Position numbers and translations under genes: made by a program. Positions 1-6,389 of a stretch of 10,195 nt of DNA are shown piece after piece. A model generated the notes under the pieces. That model searched no databases. It had not been told where the DNA came from and saw only the letters and a list, made by a program, of their open reading frames with translations. The stretch is from Deltaproteobacteria bacterium UBA6967 (GTDB lineage: Bacteria; SAR324; NAC60-12). The stretch is from positions 6,102 to 16,296 of the forward strand of contig DJYX01000053.1 of assembly GCA_002450295.1 (NCBI GenBank), read 5' to 3'. The stretch's first letter is position 1. Each line of letters starts with the position of its first letter.

Positions 1-500
1 GCCCCATGAATTCGATCCAGATGCCAGCCGAAAGTTATTGCCTTGATGGTCCCAATCGTACCATTCATAAGGAGTTTTTTGACTTGTGAACGATGTGGAG
101 AGTAGCGGTAATTATGGGTGATTGTGGCTTTTAAATTCTTTTTTCCTAACTCATCAACAATTCTTTTAAGATTTTCTAAATTGTTCGTTACTGGCTTTTC
201 ACTGATGATCTGGCAGCCCTTTCTTGCTGCTGCAATGATATATTTGTGATGGGTATAATCAGGCGATGTAACGATCACAATATCAGGATTTTCAGTTCGT
301 AAGAGCTTTGAAAAATCTTTTTCAAGGTAAAGCCGAACACTAACGTTTGACGTTTTAAGTGATTCTTCTGCAAATCGAAGTCGACCAATGTTTGAATCAC
401 AAAGAGCCACTAACTGATACTTAGTTGAATACTTTTCAACCAAAGCATCCCGAAACATTTTATGTCTACCACCAACTCCAATGATCACGCATTTTTTCAT
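1..500 (-). CDS. Gfo/Idh/MocA-family NAD(P)-dependent dehydrogenase, N-terminal part (runs off left edge)
   Basis: An open frame starts at ATG 500-498 and stays open for 166 codons to the window edge, so the 3' end is missing. The protein opens MKKCVIIGVGGRH, a glycine-rich Rossmann turn for NAD(P) at residues 7-13. VALCD at 31-35 is the end of beta-2. IVIVTSPDYTHHKY at 74-87 and SEKPVT at 100-105 are the family hallmarks, with the conserved Lys at 102. WHLDRIHG near the edge resembles the start of the C-terminal substrate domain. The family oxidises or reduces sugars, inositols and related cytosolic substrates; the substrate here cannot be told. The start is secure: an AGGAGG lies 9 bases upstream, and the ATG overlaps the stop of the phosphatidyltransferase gene as ATGA. 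GC is about 38% by hand count, against about 50-55% in neighbours, so it may have a different origin. Confidence 0.9.
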   Translation of the reverse strand, partial: MKKCVIIGVGGRHKMFRDALVEKYSTKYQLVALCDSNIGRLRFAEESLKTSNVSVRLYLEKDFSKLLRTENPDIVIVTSPDYTHHKYIIAAARKGCQIISEKPVTNNLENLKRIVDELGKKNLKATITHNYRYSPHRSQVKKLLMNGTIGTIKAITFGWHLDRIHG

Positions 501-1114
501 CGCGACTTTCCTCCTGAGAAAGCCCGCCAACCCTGGTACCAGCGAGAGAGAGTGGTTATGCAACAGGCAGCAGCAAAAAGGTAAGCAAATTCAGGAAAGT
601 GATCGGGGAGGAGACACATGAAAATGAAAAGTACGATCGTTTCAAATCCCTCGGTCAACCCACCAAGATAATAGAAGCCCTTTTGAGGAAAGGATATTGT
701 AGTTTCACCACGCTTCCCAGCGATGATTGCATAGGCTAGGAAAGAGGAGCCCGTGCCCACGAAAGAGGTGATCAACACCGCAGCTGGCAGGGTATTGACA
801 GGATCAGCGAACGCAAACCCCAAGGGGAACAGGGCATAAAAAAGAAAATCGCAGCTGATATCCAGAAAAGCCCCTTGGTCCGTGGGGTTTGTCTGGCGAG
901 CTACTGCCCCATCCAGCCCATCGGCGAAACGATTGATCAATAAAAGAAGTAGTGCCAGAAAATAGGCTTCAAAAGCCAGGGCAGGCACGACCATGACTCC
1001 TACCACGAAGCCAACCAGTGTGATCTGGTCAGCCTTCACTCCCCACTGTGCTAGAATTTTCGCAGGTGATTGAAGAAAACGTTGCTGCAGAGGCTGAAGA
1101 GCCGCATCAATCAT
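497..1114 (-). CDS. CDP-alcohol phosphatidyltransferase family membrane enzyme
   Basis: This is an integral membrane enzyme that moves a phosphatidyl or similar phosphoryl group from a CDP-linked donor to an alcohol, making a phospholipid or related lipid. The full family signature D-x2-D-G-x2-A-R-x7-G-x3-D-x3-D is present. Counted from the ATG at 1114 (205 residues), D65, D68, G69, A72, R73, G81, D85 and D89 are all intact, so the metal and CDP site looks functional. Several hydrophobic segments flank it (about 34-63, 90-102, 109-131 and later), as expected for a small six-helix member. A GTG at 1126 would add four residues (MEAR), but the ATG at 1114 is preferred. It has GGAGG five bases upstream and overlaps the preceding stop as ATGA. 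The gene also overlaps the next start by ATGA. The acceptor alcohol cannot be read from sequence; PgsA, PssA and archaetidyl-type enzymes share this motif. Confidence 0.9.
   Translation of the reverse strand: MIDAALQPLQQRFLQSPAKILAQWGVKADQITLVGFVVGVMVVPALAFEAYFLALLLLLINRFADGLDGAVARQTNPTDQGAFLDISCDFLFYALFPLGFAFADPVNTLPAAVLITSFVGTGSSFLAYAIIAGKRGETTISFPQKGFYYLGGLTEGFETIVLFIFMCLLPDHFPEFAYLFAAACCITTLSRWYQGWRAFSGGKSR
510..515 (-). promoter_or_regulatory. Shine-Dalgarno of the Gfo/Idh/MocA gene
   Basis: AGGAGG on the minus strand lies 9 bases before ATG 500-498 and inside the last codons of the upstream phosphatidyltransferase gene. Because the stop and start overlap as ATGA, this site fixes the start and implies translational coupling. 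Confidence 0.8.
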
Positions 1115-3300
1115 CCGCGCCTCCACTCATGAAAGCGCTCTACAAACAATAACAGCTTTGGGTTTACATGAGCTCGACGCCATTCACCGGCTGCATACTT
1201 GTTGGCTTCTGCCAAGGTGGGGTAGATATGGATGGTTCCAAGAATTTTGTTCAAGCCCAATCCATGTTTCATCGCCATTACAAACTCACTGATCAGATCT
1301 CCCGCATGTTCACCCACCAGGGTAACTCCGAGGATCTTGTCCTTACCGGGAACCGTCAGCACTTTGACCATTCCCTTGGCAGAGCCATCGGCAATTGCTC
1401 GATCCAGATCATCAATGCCATAGTGGGTGACTTCATAAGCAATCCCCTTCTCTTGGGCTTCCAATTCATTGAGGCCTACTCGAGCTACTTCTGGATCACA
1501 GAATGTTGCCCAAGGAATCACCCGATAATCCACTTTGAATTTCTTGAACTTCCCAAACAGCGCATTGACCGCAGCATACCAAGCCTGATGCCCAGCGGTG
1601 TGTGTAAATTGGTACGGCCCTGCCACGTCACCGGCGGCTAGAATGTGAGGATAAATTGTTTCTAAGTACTCGTTGGTTTGAACCACCCGACCCACCGGAA
1701 TTCCCAGTTCTTCCAAACCGAACCCTTTCAGGCGAGGTGCACGCCCCACGGCAACGATCAGCTCATCAAAGCGGATTCGTTTAGCTTCTCCAGATTCTTC
1801 CACTTCAATCCACTTCTCACCATTCGTCAACCCACAACTCATGGCTTTGTGGTTTGTTAGAACCGTCACTCCGTCTCGCTCTAATGATTTTTGAACCATC
1901 TCAGAAACCTCTGGATCTTCTCGGAGCATGATTCTCGGAGCCATCTCAATTTGGGTGACTGTGGAACCCAATCGGGCAAAAGCTTGGGTCAACTCCGTCC
2001 CGATGGGTCCGCCCCCAAGGACTACCAGGCGTTGAGGCGCCGCTTCTCTTCCCAGCAATTTTTCCCAGAGGGTGTCTGAAGTCAAATAGCCCACTTCTTC
2101 CAGGCCGGGCAACGGTGGAACAAAAGGTGCCGCTCCAGCCGCAACGATGATTGCCGTACTGTTCAAGCGCTGTGAAGAGCCATCGGGTTTTTGGATTTCA
2201 ACCGTCCAGGGATCTATGATCTTGGCATAACCCTGAATGACCTCTACTCCCAGGGAAGTGTAGCGCTCCACAGAATCATGAGGCTCAATCTCTGCAATGA
2301 CTTGATGTACACGCTTCATCACCTTGTCAAAGGAAAACGAAGGATTACTATCCTGCAAACCATAATTGGAAGCATTGCGCATCTGATTCAGCAACTTGGC
2401 GCTTCGAATCAAGGCCTTCGAAGGTACACAACCATAGTTCAGGCAGTCACCGCCCATCTTGTGTGCTTCAACCAGCGTCACCTTCGCTTTTGTTGCTGCC
2501 GCAATATAGGCAGACACCAAACCAGCCGCACCAGCTCCAATCACGATCAGGTTTCGGTCAAATTGCTTGGGCTTTGACCACTTGGCAAGTAGCTTTCGTT
2601 GTTCGATTTGGGTCACGAAGGAACGCGCCAACCATGGAAAGATTCCAAGCAGGGCAAAAGAAACCAGCAATCCTGGCGAAGCAATCCCGGAGAGGCTCTC
2701 CAGTTGAGCGAGTTGAGTGCCAGCATTCACATAAACGATTGTTCCTGCGAACATGCCCACCTGGCTCACCCAGTAGAAAGTCCACACACCAATCGGAGTC
2801 AGTGCCATCCCAAGGTTGATCACAAAAAACGGTACCACCGGCACCAGCCGTAGGATGAATAAGTAGAAGGCCCCCTGCTTTTCAACACCTTCATTGATAC
2901 GTTGAAGTTGTGAACCAAAGCGGTTTTGCACGGCATCACGCAACACAAACCGACTGGCCATCATCGCTAAGGTTGCTCCCAAGCTACTAGCAAAGGAAAC
3001 CAACACCAGACCCCAACCCAAGCCGAATAGGGCTCCCCCTGCGAGCGTCAAAACAACGGCCCCAGGAACAGATAGTGCAGTTGACGCGACATAAATCAGG
3101 AAGTAAATCAATGAAACGGTAAGCGGTGACTCTGCGTAGGTCGCTGCAAAGCTCTCACGCGAAGCCTGAAGATATTCAAGCGTCAAAAATCGCTGCAGGT
3201 CGAAGATAAAGAATAAGATGATTCCTAGAAAAATCACTGCGGCTAGAAGCCATCGGCGTGGGTCTTTCTGGAAAGTTTGGGTTTGGGAGGGGGTGCTCAT
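1111..3300 (-). CDS. TVP38/DedA-type membrane domain fused to FAD/NAD(P) pyridine nucleotide-disulfide oxidoreductase
   Basis: This 729-residue two-part protein has an N-terminal membrane domain at about residues 16-230. It has around six hydrophobic helices, a VPGAVVLTLAGGALFG stretch at 78-93 and RLVPVVPFFVINLGMALT at 151-168. These are typical of the TVP38/TMEM64 (SNARE_assoc, DedA superfamily) fold, whose members handle membrane lipids. The cytosolic part, about 249-712, is a class I flavoprotein disulfide reductase. It shows an FAD GAGAAG turn (255-260), a redox pair C286/C291 in GGDCLNYGCVPSK, an NAD(P) GGGPIG turn (429-434), a second FAD motif ILAAGDVAG (553-561) and a dimerisation domain. 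The terminal HxHPTxxE motif reads HIYPTLAE (691-698), so Tyr693 replaces the usual catalytic His. There is no heavy-metal domain and no C-terminal Cys pair, so a mercuric reductase label would be misleading. Its stop overlaps the next gene's ATG. Electron acceptor unknown. Confidence 0.92.
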   Translation of the reverse strand: MSTPSQTQTFQKDPRRWLLAAVIFLGIILFFIFDLQRFLTLEYLQASRESFAATYAESPLTVSLIYFLIYVASTALSVPGAVVLTLAGGALFGLGWGLVLVSFASSLGATLAMMASRFVLRDAVQNRFGSQLQRINEGVEKQGAFYLFILRLVPVVPFFVINLGMALTPIGVWTFYWVSQVGMFAGTIVYVNAGTQLAQLESLSGIASPGLLVSFALLGIFPWLARSFVTQIEQRKLLAKWSKPKQFDRNLIVIGAGAAGLVSAYIAAATKAKVTLVEAHKMGGDCLNYGCVPSKALIRSAKLLNQMRNASNYGLQDSNPSFSFDKVMKRVHQVIAEIEPHDSVERYTSLGVEVIQGYAKIIDPWTVEIQKPDGSSQRLNSTAIIVAAGAAPFVPPLPGLEEVGYLTSDTLWEKLLGREAAPQRLVVLGGGPIGTELTQAFARLGSTVTQIEMAPRIMLREDPEVSEMVQKSLERDGVTVLTNHKAMSCGLTNGEKWIEVEESGEAKRIRFDELIVAVGRAPRLKGFGLEELGIPVGRVVQTNEYLETIYPHILAAGDVAGPYQFTHTAGHQAWYAAVNALFGKFKKFKVDYRVIPWATFCDPEVARVGLNELEAQEKGIAYEVTHYGIDDLDRAIADGSAKGMVKVLTVPGKDKILGVTLVGEHAGDLISEFVMAMKHGLGLNKILGTIHIYPTLAEANKYAAGEWRRAHVNPKLLLFVERFHEWRRG
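1120..1124 (-). promoter_or_regulatory. Shine-Dalgarno of the phosphatidyltransferase gene
   Basis: GGAGG on the minus strand lies five bases before ATG 1114-1112, within the last codons of the upstream fusion gene. The GTG alternative at 1126 would place this site inside the coding region, so it favours the shorter start. Confidence 0.7.
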
Positions 3301-3345
3301 CTTTTGTTAATCTTAAAGGCTATAGGTCTGGCTAAAAAGCTTCTA

Positions 3346-3374
3346 ATCGTAGCACATTTGTAACATAACCACAA
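3346..3374 (-). promoter_or_regulatory. Candidate sigma-70-type promoter for the fusion-gene operon
   Basis: On the minus strand, TTGTGG (3374-3369) is followed after 17 bases by TACGAT (3351-3346), preceded by TGC as an extended -10. It lies about 46 bases before the fusion-gene start. Both hexamers match consensus only partly, so this is a candidate read by eye. The rest of the 170-base gap (3301-3470) shows an AT-rich leader without a strong Shine-Dalgarno and a perfect 10-base palindrome TGAAATTTCA at 3453-3462, just past the aminotransferase stop. It shows no convincing terminator. Confidence 0.35.
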
Positions 3375-3470
3375 CCGAAACAGGGCAAAATGTGGGTTGG
3401 CAGCCCAGAATTCTCTTGATTAAGGTTGAAGAATCGCAGTGCATCTGGATCTTGAAATTTCATTTAGAAG

Positions 3471-4571
3471 TCAAATGGACTTCAAAACCTCGGGAAGGGT
3501 TTCTTCTAGAAAATCTAATTCTATGGGCAACCCTGCTGTAATCCGAATACATCGGTTCAAAGGTGCCACTCCGGGCATTCGCACAAAGACGCCACGCTCA
3601 ATCAAACCTTTCATCACCGCAATCGCATAATCTCCATCTAGACCACAATCAATGGTCAAAAAATTAGACGCGGTCGGCAATGGTTTCAATTGATTGTCCA
3701 AAGCAATTTGCTGGATGCGTTGTAAAGATTCCTGGACTTGCTGCTGAACATTGTTCAGATGTTTTTGATCCTTCACAGCCGCAAGTGCAGCGATTTGTGA
3801 GAGGCGACCCAAACCGAAATGATTGCGCACCTTGTTGAACTCTGCGATCAATTCCTCGTTGCCAATAGCGTAGCCCACTCGCATTCCGGCCAAACCGTAG
3901 GCTTTCGAAAAGGTTCTCAGTCGAATCACTCGGCAGTTGTCCATGTCAAACGTTGGGAGAGTGCCTGCTGGGGCGAACTCTCCATAGGCTTCATCCAGAA
4001 TCAGCAGCGAACCCTCAGGCACTGCTTGAATCATTGACTCAACATAGCCGGCATCCCACCAACTACCCATCGGGTTGTCCGGATTGGCAAAGTAGATCAG
4101 CTTGGCTTCGTTTTTCTGTGTAGCAGCCAGCAACGCGTCTCCATCCTCACGGTCTTCGTGATAGGGCACGAATTGCAAATCCCCTCCAAATCCTTGGACA
4201 TGATAATTGAAGGTTGGGTAGGCTCCAGCCGAGGTCACAACCGCATCACCTGGTTTCACAAACATTCGCACAAGGTAGCCGAGCAAACCATCAATACCCT
4301 CTCCAACCATCACGTTGCCGATTCCTACCCCCAAGTGTTCTGCAAGAGCGGCTCGCAGTTCGTAAAACTCCGGATCTCCATACATCCAAGCTTCATCAAC
4401 TCTTGCTTGCATAGCTTGAGATACCTTGGGTGAAGCACCGAAGACATTTTCATTTGCCCCAATTCGAGCCCGGAATGAGCTGCCCCGCAGACGCTCCTGA
4501 GTTTCTGGTCCAACAAACGGGACGGTTGCGGGCAATCCCCGAACAAGCGGAGTTACTTGATAATTAGCCAT
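3471..4571 (-). CDS. HisC-like class I/II PLP-dependent aminotransferase
   Basis: This 366-residue cytosolic enzyme is of the fold-type I, histidinol-phosphate aminotransferase-like group, and complete in length. Visible landmarks are GANENVFGASP near 38-48 (substrate entry loop), FANPDNPMG at 161-169 (the Asn that contacts PLP), ILDEAYGEF at 191-199 (the Asp that pairs with the PLP nitrogen), RTFSKAYGLAGMRVGY at 219-234 with K223 as the Schiff-base lysine, and CIRITAG at 341-347 with R343 as the carboxylate-binding arginine. No other histidine-biosynthesis gene is nearby and the adjacent divergent gene is a DMT exporter. It may therefore be an orphan aminotransferase for an amino acid or phosphono/phosphorylated amine rather than HisC itself. 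ATG 4571 has only a weak AGG seven bases upstream, but MANYQVTPLV leads directly into the conserved N-terminal region, which supports it. Confidence 0.88.
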   Translation of the reverse strand: MANYQVTPLVRGLPATVPFVGPETQERLRGSSFRARIGANENVFGASPKVSQAMQARVDEAWMYGDPEFYELRAALAEHLGVGIGNVMVGEGIDGLLGYLVRMFVKPGDAVVTSAGAYPTFNYHVQGFGGDLQFVPYHEDREDGDALLAATQKNEAKLIYFANPDNPMGSWWDAGYVESMIQAVPEGSLLILDEAYGEFAPAGTLPTFDMDNCRVIRLRTFSKAYGLAGMRVGYAIGNEELIAEFNKVRNHFGLGRLSQIAALAAVKDQKHLNNVQQQVQESLQRIQQIALDNQLKPLPTASNFLTIDCGLDGDYAIAVMKGLIERGVFVRMPGVAPLNRCIRITAGLPIELDFLEETLPEVLKSI

Positions 4572-4583
4572 GAGGAAACCTGA

Positions 4584-4598
4584 TCTAAACGATTTAGA
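4584..4598. promoter_or_regulatory. 15-base inverted repeat in a divergent control region (candidate operator)
   Basis: TCTAAA-CGA-TTTAGA is a perfect six-base inverted repeat with a three-base spacer. It starts 13 bases upstream of the aminotransferase ATG, in the 116-base gap shared with the divergent exporter. Its size and symmetry fit a dimeric regulator site, and its position would block aminotransferase expression. No regulator gene is in the window. The rest of the gap is AT-rich; no promoter pair with good matches and spacing was found on either strand. Confidence 0.35.
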
Positions 4599-4675
4599 AA
4601 TTCTGATTACAAGTTTATTAAGGTTGATCTTTAGGGTGAAGAAGATGGAAAAGTTACCTGATAGATATTAACCAT

Positions 4676-4682
4676 GAAAGGA
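4676..4682 (+). promoter_or_regulatory. Shine-Dalgarno of the first DMT exporter
   Basis: GAAAGGA lies five bases before ATG 4688. It favours that ATG over the TTG one codon upstream at 4685. Confidence 0.6.
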
Positions 4683-4687
4683 TATTG

Positions 4688-5599
4688 ATGGAACGAAAAG
4701 ACCATATCGATTTATTTGGCGGCAGTGTCCTCGTGATCTTCGCGATGGTGATGGGCTTGAACCAGGTGGTGATCAAGGTCGTCAATGAAGGGATGCAGCC
4801 TGTCTTTCAAGCAGGATTACGCTCGCTGTTTGCTTTTTTTGTCGTTTGGGGTTGGGCTCTATGGAGGGGGAAGCGAATCAGTGTTACCGATGGCACTTTC
4901 AAGGCAGGAGTCCTAACTGGCTGCTTGTTCTCGATTGAGTTCATTTTTCTCTTCCTGGCCTTGGACATGACGACTGTCGCCCGCAATTCGATCTTCTGGT
5001 ACTCGATGCCCGTCTGGATGGCAATCGGAGCTCATTTCCTGATCGAGGGAGAACGGCTCAATGCCAAGAAGATTCTTGGACTGATCATCTCCATGGTGGG
5101 CCTTGTTTGGGCTTTTTCCGATCGTGGACTAGACGGGGAATCAGGCAGCTTGCTTGGTGACATGATGAGCATTCTTGGCTCCATGTGTTGGGCTGGGATC
5201 GGGCTTTCGGTTCGGGTGAGTAAGCTCAAAGAAGCGAGTATCGAAATGCAGCTTCTTTACAATCTCGCAGTTTCAGCGATTGTGTTGCTGCCCTTTTCTC
5301 TGCTCTTCGGTGACTGGATCCGAGACTTACAAACCATGCACGTCTTTATGCTCGGCTTTCAGGTTGTCATAGTCGTCGCTGGTGGTTTTCTTGTTTGGTT
5401 CTGGATTCTCACCATTTACCCTGCTTCAGACATGGCCTCCTTTGGCTTTCTGACCCCTGCCTTTGGGGTGATCTTCAGTTGGCTCATCCTTGATGAAGCG
5501 ATCAGTTTTACCATTCTGGGTGCACTGGTGCTGATCTCCGCTGGAATTGTCCTGATCAACTATAAGCCCAAAAAGCCTATCTCCAACGAGGATGCCTAA
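4688..5599 (+). CDS. DMT-superfamily (EamA-type) transporter
   Basis: This is a 303-residue inner-membrane protein with about ten hydrophobic helices arranged as two EamA repeats, the normal length and layout for the drug/metabolite transporter superfamily. The first repeat ends with SMPVWMAIGAHFLIEGERL and the second with LTPAFGVIFSWLILDEAIS. These equivalent loops, each ending in an acidic residue before the last helix of the repeat, are the most recognisable family mark. A charged linker (about 136-150) and a Lys-rich cytoplasmic tail are as expected. Members mostly export amino acids, metabolites or drugs; the substrate is not readable. It is divergent from the aminotransferase, which suggests a shared amino-acid-like substrate, though this is only inference. 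The start is chosen from the GAAAGGA upstream. It converges on the PIG-L gene with a 57-base gap that holds no convincing terminator. Confidence 0.92.
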   Translation: MERKDHIDLFGGSVLVIFAMVMGLNQVVIKVVNEGMQPVFQAGLRSLFAFFVVWGWALWRGKRISVTDGTFKAGVLTGCLFSIEFIFLFLALDMTTVARNSIFWYSMPVWMAIGAHFLIEGERLNAKKILGLIISMVGLVWAFSDRGLDGESGSLLGDMMSILGSMCWAGIGLSVRVSKLKEASIEMQLLYNLAVSAIVLLPFSLLFGDWIRDLQTMHVFMLGFQVVIVVAGGFLVWFWILTIYPASDMASFGFLTPAFGVIFSWLILDEAISFTILGALVLISAGIVLINYKPKKPISNEDA

Positions 5600-5656
5600 T
5601 TCCTAACTGAGTTTCATCGAGAAGGTAGCCTAGAGGCTCGGAGTCGCAACCGTTTT

Positions 5657-6388
5657 TCATCTATGGATTTTTTCGAGGAATACTGGAACTGGCTTTTGAG
5701 CGTCAGCGTCAGCAAGAGCTTTTGACAACAATCGGCTGAAGCGGAGGGGCAGGGGGAAGCAGAGAACGGATATCTGCAAATGGGTGAATGGGATCATGGC
5801 GAAGGCCTCAGCAAAGCCACCCAGTTGACCGCACTGGGCTGAACGGAAATGCCCTTGAACTCGGGACATTTCGACAAAGTGCTCTGGCCGCTGGCTGTTG
5901 TGACAGAGAATGGCCCGCTCCTTCAAATCCTGAAAAGGTGTGATATCGACGTAGTAGTTGGGTAGAAAATCATTACCCATCATTGGATCCACCCAAAGTA
6001 CAGGAGCTCGAAAACTTGCAGCAATGAGTGCTCCAGCAGAGACTGCTCGATGATCGGCGTGATAGTCATTGGGAGCATGCGCTACCAACAGATCTGGTTT
6101 GAGGCGCACCACCTCAGCTGTCAATCTTGAAGCAAATTCTTCAGACTGAGCGAGTTCACCATCTGGAAAATTCAACTGAATCAGGTTGGCGTCCAAGACT
6201 TCGGCAGCAGCGGTTGCCTCCGTGGCGCGCAGCTGTGCAAGTTTTTCGGGATCAAAATTTCCTCCCCTGGCACCATCGGTTGCGATCATGATCGTTACCT
6301 CGGAACCCATGGATCGCCAAGCCGCTACCGAACCCCCACAATAGATATCGGCATCATCTGGATGCGCCACGATCAGGGCAATGTGCAT
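5657..6388 (-). CDS. PIG-L/LmbE-family zinc-dependent deacetylase
   Basis: This is a 243-residue cytosolic metal hydrolase of the PIG-L (LmbE, MshB) family, which removes N-acetyl groups from sugars or glycosides. MHIALIVAHPDDAD places the metal motif at the very N-terminus: H9 and D12 as zinc ligands and D11 as the likely catalytic base. The second motif PNDYHADHRAV at 107-117 supplies the third ligand, H113. CHNSQ near 162-166 matches the conserved His-containing loop. ATG 6388 is preferred over an upstream ATG at 6502 because it starts exactly at the family's first strand. The longer version would add 38 residues lying inside the preceding gene. It begins one base after the glycosidase stop (TAA-C-ATG) with only a weak ribosome site, so it probably depends on translational coupling. 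Substrate unknown; its partner suggests an acetylated amino-sugar glycoside, which is inference. Confidence 0.9.
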   Translation of the reverse strand: MHIALIVAHPDDADIYCGGSVAAWRSMGSEVTIMIATDGARGGNFDPEKLAQLRATEATAAAEVLDANLIQLNFPDGELAQSEEFASRLTAEVVRLKPDLLVAHAPNDYHADHRAVSAGALIAASFRAPVLWVDPMMGNDFLPNYYVDITPFQDLKERAILCHNSQRPEHFVEMSRVQGHFRSAQCGQLGGFAEAFAMIPFTHLQISVLCFPLPLRFSRLLSKALADADAQKPVPVFLEKIHR

Positions 6389-6389
6389 G

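Noticed and set aside
1168..2853. Several open frames of 60-157 codons on the plus strand opposite the fusion gene
   Set aside because: They lie wholly within a clearly coding minus-strand gene, lack ribosome sites and recognisable motifs, and look like antisense shadows.
1111..3300. Naming the fusion protein mercuric reductase (MerA)
   Set aside because: It has no heavy-metal-binding N-terminal domain, no C-terminal vicinal Cys pair and no mer neighbours. Only the generic disulfide-reductase core is shared.
5627..5657. Possible terminator between the first DMT gene and the PIG-L gene (AGCC-TAGA-GGCT hairpin, then TTTTT)
   Set aside because: The four-base stem is 14 bases away from the T run, and the nearer CGG/CCG stem is only three bases, which is too weak to call.
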